Part shown: positions 15,601 through 25,434 of the stretch, in pieces | How the letters are laid out: every line of letters begins with the position of its first letter | How positions within the stretch are numbered: the first letter of the stretch is position 1 | From: Apostichopus japonicus | Taxonomy: Eukaryota > Echinodermata > Holothuroidea > Aspidochirotida > Stichopodidae | Length of the DNA stretch: 64,000 nt | Reading direction: 5' to 3' | Assembly (NCBI RefSeq): GCF_037975245.1 | Contig: NC_092583.1 | Coordinates: 10,514,764-10,578,763, forward strand | Translations under genes and position numbers: made by a program | The notes under the pieces: generated by a model | What the model was told of the DNA's origin: nothing | Seen by the model: the letters and a program-made list of their open reading frames with translations, nothing else | Database searches by the model: none

Positions 15601-17431
15601 TCATTAAACCATCTCCATGATTTGTGGATACACTCTGAATCTGAAATGAATATTTTTTTGACAAAATATTGCAAAGCTTTGTGTAAATAGAAATCACTTG
15701 TTTTTATGTCATTTTTATCAACAGTATGGACGTCAGTCTAGTCACTTGGACTATAATGACAGTCACAATTTTGAAAACAGCTTCAGCTGCAGATCAAAAT
15801 TGTTAAGAAATTTTTCTGGTCGTCCCTCGGACAATCAGGTCTTTACCTTTTGGTAGTCTGAAAGGAAATTTGTTTGTTCAAAGAAGTGAAGCAAAATAAC
15901 AAAGATTTACCAATATGTATACCGCAGAAAAACTTTGTAGATTTGTAGCTTTGGGCCAGTAAAAAGAAAAAACAAACATTGGATCATAGGCCTACAATTC
16001 TTTTTGCTAGCATATTTTAGTACCTCCAAAGTGGTCAGAGGGCAATATCAATTAATCATTGGACCTATTTGGGGATATTTAGCTAAGTAAAATTTCTTAG
16101 CTTGATGTATAAATTTAAACAAAGAAGTCTCTCCACAGACGACAACCAAAGTTGACTTAAGTTAAATCCAAACTAAAATCTGGTCATATCGGACCAATGG
16201 ACTACTGTTCCAAATTTTCCCGCAGAAATTGTCTCTTTCTCTCTGTCATGTAGCAGAATTTGACTAGGACCTACACTATGGAGAAATAACCGTACTCAAC
16301 AGCTGCAGAACTAGTGCTAATTAGTGATTTGAGTGAGTATACTCACCAGAAATTATCCGTGTGACAGTAATAGCTAATAGATCATTTAGGCTATACAAAA
16401 CTTAACATATCTTCCACTAACATGGGAGTTGAAATTTGGTAAAATGCATTATGCAAAATAGGAGTTGCTCACATAGCAAAAGTAAAGTTGCTATATATCT
16501 TTGCCAGATATCTTTCATTTTTTATGTTTTTGGCATTTCTCATGCTGTCATGAAAATGCATGACTATAGATTCAAACATGCATATCCAGGATAAACTGCA
16601 CCATACTAATTTTCAGAAAACAAGCAAATATTTTTCAATTGAATTTAATGTATCATGTGCAGTACAATAGGTCTCATATGCAATTATTGTGGCTATACCC
16701 ATGTTTTAACCAGTTCTCGTCCAGCAATTAGTCAACCAATCGCAATTTCTGCAGTAAATTATGTTCAATCTGGAAAACAAAGGGGAACCCCTAGGTTCAA
16801 AACAATTGGTACTCATATTACATTTTGTTGGAATACTGTACATGCCTCTATCTTATGTAGGGTGGTCAGATGTCCACCATTAGGCAAATATTTAAAGTGT
16901 TCAAATATTGTACATGTTCTCCCAACAGTATGCATGTGACTACTGACTACTTCAATACTTATAATGATCTGGAATTGCCCACGACATACCAATTGGTATG
17001 TCGTGGGCAATTCCAGATCATACACAACCACAGTTCATGATTCTAAGAGTGCATGAGCTAAATGACTCTCTTAGTTTCCTAATTTAAAAAGCTCTCAGTA
17101 AACAGGTTGTTGCTGGAAGACGGTGATGGGTGGGATATGCGGGAGCTAGGAGGGGGAGTGGGAAGGCAATTTGCATAAATACATTTACTTCCTGAGGTGC
17201 CGTTCCTATACATTTATCACTTAATGTACCTTACATTTCTACATATAACATTAAGATGGAACAGATGTGATCATGTGAAGTTATATACTTTCAAGTATAA
17301 ACCTAGCTTTGTCACACAAATAGCGTAGCCTATGCTATGTGTCATATCGATACTTACGCCAAAAAAATTACGATTAAGGATCCACAAAGTGCGAACGTTG
17401 TGGAATTGAAAAGCAACTCGAAGATAGCCAT
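3594..17431 (-). CDS. Cytochrome P450 gene 1, CYP3A-like (13 exons, 524 aa)
   Basis: Complete microsomal P450 monooxygenase of the CYP3 clan, which uses haem, O2 and electrons from P450 reductase at the ER. Exons in transcription order: 17431-17358, 15539-15446, 14646-14594, 13557-13464, 11516-11400, 10920-10832, 9922-9774, 8914-8787, 6995-6849, 6417-6197, 5905-5765, 4879-4717, 3698-3594. Every junction is GT-AG, the phases close, and the sum is 525 codons including TAG. Visible: an N-terminal hydrophobic anchor, GIPGPFPLPLLG hinge, I-helix AGYDTT (322-327), K-helix ETLR (379-382), PERF, and haem loop [10 protein letters not shown] with ligand Cys460. Length is slightly above vertebrate CYP3A (about 503 aa). 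The start ATG has good context (ACCATGG). Gene 2 shares every exon phase. The substrate cannot be predicted. The introns hold SINEs, a LINE scrap and a long palindrome. Confidence 0.93.
4221..4460 (+). mobile_element. tRNA-headed SINE, family A
   Basis: Starts GGAGTGTTAGCTCAGTGGTT (A-box) with GGTTCGAGTC (B-box), followed by a body ending in CTTGCAGGATGATCTAAA and a CATA tail. A copy lies at 11536-11773 (minus) and a headless copy at 55850-56016. Lies in the last intron of P450 gene 1. Confidence 0.8.
4717..4879 (-). CDS. P450 gene 1 exon 12 (haem-binding loop)
   Basis: 163 nt. Contains [20 protein letters not shown], the P450 signature with the axial Cys, ending CPETE. By hand comparison it differs from the gene 2 exon at 6 of 163 positions. 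Confidence 0.96.
5765..5905 (-). CDS. P450 gene 1 exon 11 (PERF region)
   Basis: 141 nt encoding LDRFNDKGDIVIKD... to EEFRPER. The PERF Arg codon is split AG|A with exon 12. Donor GTACGTAAG. Confidence 0.95.
6197..6417 (-). CDS. P450 gene 1 exon 10 (I and K helices)
   Basis: 221 nt. Carries the oxygen-activation motif AGYDTT and the ExxR charge pair as ETLR, preceded by the CYP3-typical QMEYLDC. Donor GTAAGT falls inside a Gly codon. Confidence 0.95.
6849..6995 (-). CDS. P450 gene 1 exon 9
   Basis: 147 nt, 49 codons, phase 0 both sides. RADILQVMVDTHK, then an acidic variable loop, then LSTDEIMAN at the start of the I helix. Confidence 0.9.
8105..8465 (-). mobile_element. tRNA-headed SINE, family B
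   Basis: The minus strand starts GAGGGCGTTGTGGTCAAGTG and continues to a B-box GGTTCGAGTCC, then a body with GTTGTGTCCTTGGGCAAG. The inner boundary near 8105 is approximate. Same family as 47710-47998. Intron 8 of P450 gene 1. Confidence 0.75.
8787..8914 (-). CDS. P450 gene 1 exon 8
   Basis: 128 nt, F'/G-helix region ([20 protein letters not shown]...). Begins with two bases of a split codon and ends GEVK followed by GTAAGA. Confidence 0.9.
9774..9922 (-). CDS. P450 gene 1 exon 7 (E-F region)
   Basis: 149 nt encoding [20 protein letters not shown] and onward, matching CYP3A [20 protein letters not shown]. Ends one base into a codon, with donor GTGAGT. Confidence 0.9.
10832..10920 (-). CDS. 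P450 gene 1 exon 6
   Basis: 89 nt encoding [16 protein letters not shown] then [14 protein letters not shown]. The acceptor tract contains extra copies of the exon's own first bases (see findings). Ends two bases into a codon. Confidence 0.88.
11400..11516 (-). CDS. P450 gene 1 exon 5 (C helix)
   Basis: 117 nt, 39 codons, phase 0 at both ends. Contains RPF and then GARDGRWRSIRNTVSPAFTA, the C-helix W-R-x-x-R stretch whose Trp and Arg contact haem propionates in P450s. Confidence 0.92.
11536..11773 (-). mobile_element. tRNA-headed SINE, family A
   Basis: Minus-strand copy of the 4221-4460 element, with head (GTTAGCTCAGTGGTTACCGC) and body. It lies just past exon 5 of P450 gene 1, in intron 4. 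Confidence 0.8.
12132..12490 (+). repeat. Dispersed repeat, TTAAAGGCATTGAA family
   Basis: About 360 bp, also present inverted at 23084-23433. Shares GCAAGTGAAGTTTTTTTCTTGTC-like and TTTTCTGGGATCAATGGTGG segments. Starts on TTAA. No coding content recognised. Intron 4 of P450 gene 1. Confidence 0.65.
12763..12945 (-). mobile_element. 3' scrap of a non-LTR retrotransposon reverse transcriptase
   Basis: The minus strand reads LWSKLPSEIRSLSPMSSSKS then SLKTFYF, matching the usual LINE ORF2 C-terminus (LWNxLPxxIR...SxxxFKxxLKTxLF). It sits in intron 4 of P450 gene 1. No polymerase motif is visible upstream, so this is a 5'-truncated dead copy. Confidence 0.7.
13464..13557 (-). CDS. P450 gene 1 exon 4
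   Basis: 94 nt encoding ASFGNNMFIIHDIDMLQEI then [12 protein letters not shown], the beta-1/B-helix region. Acceptor ends GGCAG, donor is GTGAGT. Confidence 0.9.
14329..14361 (+). mobile_element. Short U2-snRNA-like fragment
   Basis: TTGGCTAAGATCATGCGTAG and then TATCTGTTC match U2 snRNA positions just inside its 5' end. No other U2 sequence is present. Intron 3 region of P450 gene 1. Probably a scrap of the same kind of element as at 34605. Confidence 0.5.
14594..14646 (-). CDS. P450 gene 1 exon 3
   Basis: 53 nt encoding GFTSDMLEKKKKYGKVYG, the A-helix to beta-1 region (compare KKYGKVWG in CYP3A). The final Gly codon is split with exon 4. Confidence 0.9.
15446..15539 (-). CDS. P450 gene 1 exon 2 (proline hinge)
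   Basis: 94 nt. Encodes TDYWKKLYFIRNGIPGP and then FPLPLLGTLVHFTK, the basic linker and proline-rich hinge that follow the anchor in CYP3 enzymes. Begins with the third base of a codon split with exon 1 and ends in phase 0. Confidence 0.9.
16964..17021. repeat. Perfect 58-bp palindrome without spacer
   Basis: Two 29-bp arms (ATGATCTGGAATTGCCCACG, then ACATACCAA) meet at CCAATTGG and are exactly self-complementary. Intron 1 of P450 gene 1. It can form a cruciform or hairpin. Confidence 0.95.
17358..17431 (-). CDS. P450 gene 1 exon 1 (membrane anchor)
   Basis: Codes the first 24 codons plus 2 nt, starting MAIFELLFNSTT and continuing into a hydrophobic stretch that should anchor the enzyme in the ER. 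The donor is GTAAGT. A truncated copy of this exon lies at 57639-57698. Confidence 0.88.
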
Positions 17432-18916
17432 GGTACTGAGGCTCGCTACCGTCACAAGTAGGGCCAACAAGTATAACAATTTTGAACAACCGCAGTCGTC
17501 TCTTTAGGAAGCTTGCTATTTAGCCTCAGTGATAGGATTTTTCTCCTGACGAGGCACTGTAATGAACTATCTGGTCTGTAACAAGGCAGTAGAGAATCCC
17601 ATTGACCTCGGCCGTCTGGGGACCTTTGTACATTTGTGGCGAAACCAATTTCCAAATTTGGTCAACAGTGTAAATGTAAACAATACGGATCCTTATAACA
17701 GCCATTCTAGTTAGACCACCACCGCGACACCCGATTCACATAGTATCATACCATATAATATTGTTCCATAATCATATAATATAAAACATCCAGAATAATA
17801 TAATTGTATAATGCATATAGTATTAAGTGTTACAATAATATATTAAGATAACAGTTATGTTGTTCTTTTTTTTTTTATAATTACTACAGTACAATAGTAT
17901 AGTAGCCTATACTGCTACGTGAATTGGCTGATAAATTCAGAAACTGACGAGTCACGGTGGCACATCAAGAAATTTCTTGCAATGATGATAGGCCTGGGTG
18001 GGATAAGTATCGTTAATTACTGAAAGTACTACTGAAATAGCCATACCTAAGAAAACATCAGTAAATAGTAAGCAATGCCCGTGTGGGAAGTGGGTCAATT
18101 TCTTTGGACTGTGTATATATTACCTTTTGAAATTGTTCTACTCTATTCTCCCAGACAATTTTTGTGTGTGCTAAGATTACATCATACTCCTATAGGTTGT
18201 ATAAAACAAAACAAAAACAAGAAATAGGTAAAAGAAAATGTTCAGGGCAGGCGGGGAGGGGTCATGGATCAGCTCCTGGGTTACTTGTCTTCTTTGCTTC
18301 GAATTCTATATTTTGTGTAATTGTAATTGTGTTTTGCAAGAATCCACTCTGATTTCTGCCCTCGGTGAAAGTGTGAACAACCCATTATCGCGATTGCCTA
18401 CAATGGCACTTATCAGGATCTGTATTATCTACACAATTGATTGTTGGTTTGTGCACACAAATTTATTGACACTATATACTCATCAGAATCATCCAGTTCC
18501 AAGCACGGATGTAACGCGTAACGTGAGCCGAATTGTTAAGAATACATTCATAACTAATATCGTCAGTAGTTATGAATGGAAATGACGTGTTGCTACTGAT
18601 AATCTTACCTGACGTAGGCAAGGTATACCATGGAGGTAAATGGGTACGGTATACATATCTCGGCAGCACACCAGCTAGAAGTTATAAAGTGCGGGTAACA
18701 TACAGTGACACTGAAAATCGCTAAACGCGTAAAAATAAACGTTTTCATACAACGAATTATAAAAAAATGTTTCTGTTCATATTGAGTGTCGTTTTTGATG
18801 CGTCGTCAAGTTAAGTAGGTAACACAGTCAGGGGCGGCGATCTGTTTCAAATATTGGGGGGGGGGGGGACATTTGCTTGGGTGCAGGCGCGTAGCAACTA
18901 CATCCCCAAAATTGTT

Positions 18917-19504
18917 CGCGCGTACGGAAAGCCATTTTAACATTTTATCGGGAATTTTAGATATTTGAAATTGTTTCTTATTTCAGATATCTGAAATTGA
19001 ATTCGAGATATCTAAAATAGATTTCGAGATATCTGAAATTCTAATTCAGATATCTGAAATTGAATTCGAGATATCCAAAATTGAATTCGAGATATCTGAA
19101 ATTCTATTTCAGATATCTGAAACTGAATTCGAGATATCTGAAATTGAATTCGAGATATCTGAAATTGATTTCGAGATATCTGAAATGAATTCGAGATATC
19201 TGAAATCTATTTCAGATATCTGAAATTGAATTCGAGATAGGCCTATGTGAAATAGAATTGCAGATATCTCGAATTCAATTTCAGATATATCGAATTCAAT
19301 TTCAGATATCTCGAATTCAATTTCAGATATCTGAAATTCTCTGGTATTTCGAGATATCTGAATTTGATTTTAAGATATCTGCAATTATTTGTAGATATCT
19401 TAAATAAATTGGAGATATCTGTAATTTAATTTGAGATATCTGAAATTATTTCGAGATATCCGAAATTCCCGATTAAATGTTAAAATGTCTTTCCATACGC
19501 GCGC
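18917..19504. repeat. Palindromic GATATC satellite inside a hairpin element
   Basis: More than 20 loosely ordered copies of GATATCTGAAATTGAATTC-like units, each nearly self-complementary, flanked by inverted arms (CGCGCGTACGGAAAG on the left; reverse complement CGCGCGTATGGAAAG on the right) about 40 bp long. Confidence 0.85.
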
Positions 19505-19555
19505 TTCGTGATATTTTGTATATATACCAAATTTCATTACGGATGCGATCCGTCA

Positions 19556-20102
19556 CATGGGCGCAGATCAGTCTTGGATGATGGTGGGGACGCGTATCTG
19601 TTCTATGATACTACCTACGCGGAGCGCAACCATTGGTTCGCGCGTAGCGCACAAGATTTTTTTTTGGCAAATGTACCTCCCAGATCGCCGGAAATAACAC
19701 TTCCCAGACCCAATAATGCTCCAAAACCTCCTTAAATTTGAGATCTCATGGCTTAGAAATTTAAGTTGGGGGAAACACATGGGTGTCTGCAGAAAAAAAA
19801 AATCAGGGGACAAATAATCCAAGTAGACTTTTGTATACGATGGATCTGGGTCGAATTATAGACTGCCGCAAATGCGATTTCCTTCCAAAATTTAACAACT
19901 GTGGATAAATGTAATAAAGTGAGAACTGCTGCATGTCATTTGTACAATGCTGGATCAAACTGCGACAAAGTTCAATACAGGGAAATTTGCAATGCAGCGT
20001 TTGGTCAAGACAAATTGGTGGGGACACGGTATATCATGTCCCCACCACTGAAAAAGTTGGTGGGGACGCGTCCCGCTGTCCCCACCAGGATCTGCGCCCA
20101 TG
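19556..20102. mobile_element. hAT-like MITE (TIR CATGGGCGCAGATC)
   Basis: 547 bp with TIRs CATGGGCGCAGATC and GATCTGCGCCCATG, flanked by an imperfect 8-bp target duplication (ATCCGTCA / GTCCGTCT). It holds the GCGGAGCGC...GCGCGTAGCGCAC module shared with other elements here. Confidence 0.75.
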
Positions 20103-20797
20103 GTCCGTCTAGCTAATTCATTTCGAAAATAAGTAAAAACTCCTCTCGGTGAAAGTCTGTGTCGTTTTTTGGTGATATTTAGTAACAAATTGTGACACGG
20201 TTAGACAGGCGCATAACAAGGAATTTGCCAAGGGAGGGGCGAAGCTTGTAGGCAAACTATCTGAGCGTGGTGCCACCATGAGTTGGTGCGAAGCGTAAAA
20301 GAAAACTTTGGTCGAAAATGCCTCCCAAATCGCTGGAAATGGCACTTCCCAGGCCTTGTAAGTTGCATCTAAGCATTTTCTATTTTGAAATTACTAGCGA
20401 TATCATAAAAAAAAAAATGCTCTTATAGCCACAAAAAAACTATGCCACCTAAAATATTGGGCGGGGACATGTCCCCCGTCCCCCATGACCACAGCATCTC
20501 GACAATATTGATTAAACTGTTATGTTAGTGTGAATTTAACACAAAAGTACTTTTCACTTGAACATACTGGTTAAGCGCCGGATATATACTAGCTCGAAGT
20601 TACTTAGTTAGTTAGAAGTTATCGATCGACAAAGATCTCTTGACAAATTGACACTAAATATTACGTTTTTTAAGCTTTATCCAGCTCGAGTAGACTTTCG
20701 CATTGTCTTGTTAGCGTAGGTAGTATGTCAAGTAGTATTTGTGTATGTGCAAGAAAAGCAGATTTTAAAACATTCATGGCTGAAGTTAATCCCTCAG

Positions 20798-22695
20798 CAC
20801 CGACGTATCCAGGATTTTCTTACCCGGGGGGCGCGAATTACTATCTAAGCGGAGCGCCACCATCGGTTGGCGAGCAGCGTACAAGAAAATTTCTGGTGTT
20901 TATACCCCCCAGATCACCGGAAATGACACTTCTCGGACTTGAAAATGACAAACCAGATGTACACTTTTGCCTAAGAACCAAGTACTTCCCAATAGTTTTT
21001 TTCCCCATCCATAACCTTTTTTGAAGATTGTCACCAGTCACACATCATGTTCGACCTCATCGCATGTCCTGTGGATCATTGCTTTTGTAGGTGATTCTAC
21101 GTAACGGCCCACAATACCCGACAGCCCCAGTTTTCAGCCCATTATTTGTTCAGAATTTGAAAATTCACATTTCTCGTGAATAAACTCCTTCAAAACATAC
21201 CCATAATGTTGCAAAAAATGTCATCTATGGACAACCAATATAGAAAACCTCCTTCAACCCCTAACAGATCGGTCAAAATAACACGAGTAGAGGGAAGTAT
21301 GATGAGGAAATTTTCGAAAATTCAGACACAGTTAATTTATTGGTGTACAAATATTGCAACCTGTTATAACGGCTATTATAAAACTTGGTTGAAGGAAATA
21401 AAAAAATACCAGATATTTCCGAAACCGAGCAATACACACATAGGCGTAGGAGGCGGGAGGGGCTGCAGCCCCTCCAACCAAATATTTTTTCCCTGAAAAT
21501 TAGGGCAATATACTGTGAATTTTTCGGGCACCTACTGAAAGAAAAATAAATTGCAATGATGTAGCTAAAGGAAATGAATATTTTATAAAATATCTCCTTG
21601 ATCATTAAAATAAAGTTCTAAGCTTGGCCTACTAAATCGCCATTAATAATGTAAAAGAGAATTTGACATGCTTTTTCTCCATCTACATAAGACATTTCGT
21701 TGTTTACATTAACATCCCGAGGTATACTGCGCAACTTCCAGGGACCGTTCGGTATACGATGGTATGCGATGTAATAACCGATGCTTGCGTATATGATATT
21801 GATATGTTGAACGCGCGCTTCGCGCGCGAAAAAATGAGGTTATATTTTTCTGACAAGTCGTTACAGCCCCCCAAATCAAATTTGGCTCCTACGCCTTTGA
21901 CTACACATATCGACAGTTTTGAGGCTGTTCAGGAGCCGCCATTTTCATGCTGCACTGATATGATGTGATATCTGCTCTTTGCTATACAAATTCGAACTGG
22001 CGCGTAGCGAAGAATTTGCCAAGGGAGGGGCGAAGCCTTTAGGCAAACTATCTAAGCGTAGCGCCACAATAAGTTGGCGCGAAGCGTACAAGAAAATTTT
22101 GGCTGAAAATGCCTTCCAGATCGCTGGAAATGGCACTACCCAGGCATTGTAAGTTGCATCTAAGCATTTTCTATTTTGAAATTATAGCGATATCATAAAA
22201 AAATATGCCCGGGGGGGGGGGGGGCGATCTCCCCCTTCCCGAAATGCGTCATGTTCCCCGACGACATAGCACAATTGTTTAAGGCGTCCATACACACACA
22301 CGCGTGATAGACCATATATAGTATACATACAGATAAATTAGTGAGAGAGGAAAAATGGAAAGTCGTCAAAAATGGAGTTGTCGGTGTATGGGGTAGGCCG
22401 GGTGAGGCGCACGCCCATTCCGAAATCCTCGATCCGTCACTGGATACCCGGCCATGTGTATATAATAGGGATCAGCGCTGTAATGATGTCACTGTTCCTC
22501 TTTCTCTTCCCGGTGTCTTGGCGTTTTTCTTCTGTTCCCTCCTTTCTCTCTTTCTTCTTTTTCTTTTCCCTTCCTTCTTCTCCTCTTCCTCTTTTCCCCC
22601 TCTTTTTCCCTTTTTTCTTCTCATTTTATCTCTCCTCTTTTCCTTACACAGGGGGCGTGCGCCCCCAACGGCCCCCCCCCCTGGATACGCGCCTG
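20798..22695. mobile_element. hAT-like nonautonomous element, copy A (left bracket of the Ig island)
   Basis: About 1.9 kb, ending CTGGATACGCGCCTG and beginning CACCGACGTATCCAGG. Near-complete direct copy of element B (40342-42348). It contains two direct copies of the GCGTAGCGCCACC module, a nested element (about 21437-21905) with TAGGCGTAGGAG termini, and a T/C-rich stretch before the right end. Left flank ends CTCAG; right flank does not match, so it has no private target duplication. Confidence 0.8.
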
Positions 22696-25434
22696 ATCAT
22701 GTTCATCGTGTATTTTACATTATCATCTGAGGTTGGGGTATCACATTAGATAATTTTCTGAGGTAATGGTTCAATTGGGCGTTTGTATTGTGCAGTTTGT
22801 GCACGGTGAATTCCTGTAACGCGTTGCCAATTTATTGCTCAGCTGAAAGCTATCAGCTGACCTATAGCGATTCTGCCGAAATTCTGTCACTATTTGCCAC
22901 CGTGTTTGATTGACGCTATTTCGGGTTTTATTTATTTATTCGATTTGACTGAAATTGTGTACGTGGTTTATTTGAGTTAAGATTTCATACACGCGATCGT
23001 GTTTAAGAAATCGCAAAAATACTCTTCCTATAGCGTTTGTCCAAATTTGCTTAAATGTTATGGACATATATATAACGTTTATAGGAGTGAAGACTCGCGT
23101 ACACAAACGTCTGATGCCGGTAATCTGACATAGTTTAGAATGATGTGTAACAGGAGTGTTAGACACCACCATTGATCCCAGAAAATACACACACAGCTTG
23201 CTACCGTCGGTAATTAGACACTAGTGTACGGTCAATACATGCAGCTACGGTCAACACCCACAACACAGTGTTCATAGGCAGCGGTAGACATCTCAGGTCC
23301 AGCTAAAGATATCAAGGTATCTCGTTTCATTAAGGTCTGCACTTTGTAGCGACAAGAAAAAAACTTCACTTGCAAGCAACGGAAAGTTAACTTTTCTCAG
23401 AACGCGGTTTGGGGAGAGTCTTCAATGCCTTTAAGTGGTGGTAAACCAAAGTACCGTAATTGTTCAGGAAATACATTTTTGTCGTCATGTGAAGGCCAAA
23501 AGCAGGGCCTTCTGTAAAATTTTAAGTAATGATATTACGTAGGCCAAAAACCAATGATCATGACATTTGTTTCAAATTTTTAGCATTCATGAACAGTATA
23601 GGCCTATAGTGCGTTCTGGTGTGAGTAGCAAAATTGTCTTCTTAATTTTCCAGTCATAGGCCTATTGGGAAATATTTCCACCCATTGGAGACTTGATTAA
23701 GTCTAATATTTACTTTTTGTTCAGGCTTGCTATATGTTTATAGTTCGATGTCATCATCCGCGTTTACCGTTTACCGTTACGCGTGGCTACCATTGTATTA
23801 CAGAATACATTTGTTTGTTTGGAGGGGGGAAAATCAGTCATATTCCTCACATTCAAACATCAAATTATATTTTACTTATGAAATAACATGTCTTGAACTC
23901 ATCAAACTATCAAAAGTCCAGCAAATTTCATCAAAATAATTTCAAATGGGCAAAAAAGTACATTGTTTGTATCATAACCTCATTTGCATATTTACATATC
24001 TAATTAGCTTAATTATAAAAAAATTTTTTAAAAATTAAAACCTCATTTCAATACCTATCTGTCAATACTAGGGTCCCTATTGACAAAAATGAAAAGATTT
24101 TAAGTAATTACAATGTGTAAATATTTTCCCCCAGGGGTCAATGATATGGGGGGGGGGACATGGTATATAAGGAGTTAAACGGATAATCCATTGTATTTGT
24201 TACAGATTTAAGAGAAACACATAATGGCACCCTGGTGAGATTTTCAAGCATTTCTATTTAGCGTTACTAGTCGAGAATCGATAACTAATAACATGTGTTA
24301 AGCCATAGTTGCACATAGCTGGAAGTAAATTTTGTGTGTATCTTTATTTTTTTCTTCATTTTTTGGACGGTGGGTTTGGTTAGTGTTTCACCTATGCCTA
24401 CGGGGATGTAAAATTAACAATATACCTATATATGACCACAGTGCGTAAATATGAAGCCAATGTTTGAAGCAGGGAGAAATAGTATGTATATTTCAAAGTG
24501 TAACATCAGAGAAAACTGTCAGTGTACTTCCATATGACATCACAACTGCTTGCTTCAAAGTTCACTTTGGGTACAATATATACGTATCGACGTCAAATGC
24601 TGTTATGTCGAACACTGTATACGGTAGCAGGAATTGATTGTTAAAGTCGCCAATTTAACACTTATGACATTCACATTATACAAATTAACTACTATATCAC
24701 AAAAACTGTACATATCAATATTCCTGCAGGAATTACCAAACTGATTGCACGGTCATCAGTCGAGGGGAAATGGTTCAGTTATAGCCTGGGGGTTTCGTGC
24801 TCTGCCGGGTACGAACAGGCTTCGAAAGTTCATGAAATATATTTTATAAATAAACAGTGAGAATAGTTTATTATGATGATTACTAACAACATTGAAACGT
24901 GACAAGTTTCATATACATTAGAATTCGTTCACTCCATTTTCCCATCATTCTTCAGGACAAATTAAGAAGTTTGTTTATAATATACTTCATAATTAACCAT
25001 TAAAACAGTGATAGAGAAAGTAAATGTTTCAGCTAACAGCGATATTAATTGTTATTAGCTCTTTGTTAATTAAATAATACGTGTCATATAAAGCTATTAA
25101 ATGGCGATGCTGTAAACATTAACATCATCATATCGATAGTGTTCTTCGAGCTATAGTACCCTTTGGCCAGATCTGTTTGCTAAATAAGGCTTTCAAATCA
25201 ATTATTCATCCATGACTGTTCGACATTTACGTATAGTTCTTCATTGTGTCTTAACCTATAATTCGTGGGTTTCGTTGTCTAAAACTTCCTTCAACAGGAT
25301 TTATATTGTATTCTGTGTACGTCCGTGACACGCTATACTCTATCTGAGAGTCCATCCTAAACATACCGTCTTTTCGACTGCAACAATCTCCGCAGTACCC
25401 ACTTATTTTGATGCCACATGATGCTGAATATAAA
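22696..25434. other. Island left arm: upstream region of Ig1
   Basis: Between element A and the Ig1 start. Apart from the inverted repeat at 23084-23433 I see no gene. The Ig1 promoter and any 5'UTR exon must lie here; no core promoter element is clear. Confidence 0.5.
23084..23433 (-). repeat. Dispersed repeat, TTAAAGGCATTGAA family (inverted copy)
   Basis: Inverted partner of 12132-12490, ending GCCTTTAA. Lies just inside the Ig island, upstream of Ig1. Confidence 0.65.

Larger units (their letters stand above)
18828..20489. mobile_element. Nested hAT-like insertion in the P450 gene 1 upstream flank
   Basis: The duplicated flank at 58.9-59.1 kb is uninterrupted (GGTAACACAGCATCTCG at about 59011), whereas here the same site is split by about 1.66 kb. 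The insertion begins TCAGGGGCGGCGATC and ends GTCCCCCATGAC, with CACAG on both sides. It contains the palindromic satellite (18917-19504), a MITE (19556-20102) and a repeat module near 20209-20360. Boundaries are supported by the paralogous empty site; no transposase is visible. Confidence 0.75.
17372..20797. repeat. Segmental duplication, copy 1: P450 gene 1 exon 1 and upstream flank
   Basis: Matches 57639-59735 from within exon 1 up to TTAATCCCTCAG, interrupted only by the insertion at 18828-20489 here and by the MITE at 59146-59543 in the other copy. The part at 17432-18827 contains no gene that I can support. The promoter of gene 1 should lie here, but I see no clear TATA or initiator. 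Confidence 0.85.

Noticed and set aside
17452-17655. Frame with a similar frame in the duplicate (57719-57922)
   Set aside because: The two copies differ by an in-frame-breaking indel and low-complexity changes. It lies in the P450 5' flank/UTR with no recognisable domain; similarity is due to the segmental duplication.
22341-22749. Two overlapping frames rich in Phe, Leu and Ser (also 42158-42378)
   Set aside because: They read through the T/C-rich tract near the right ends of elements A and B; compositional, not coding.
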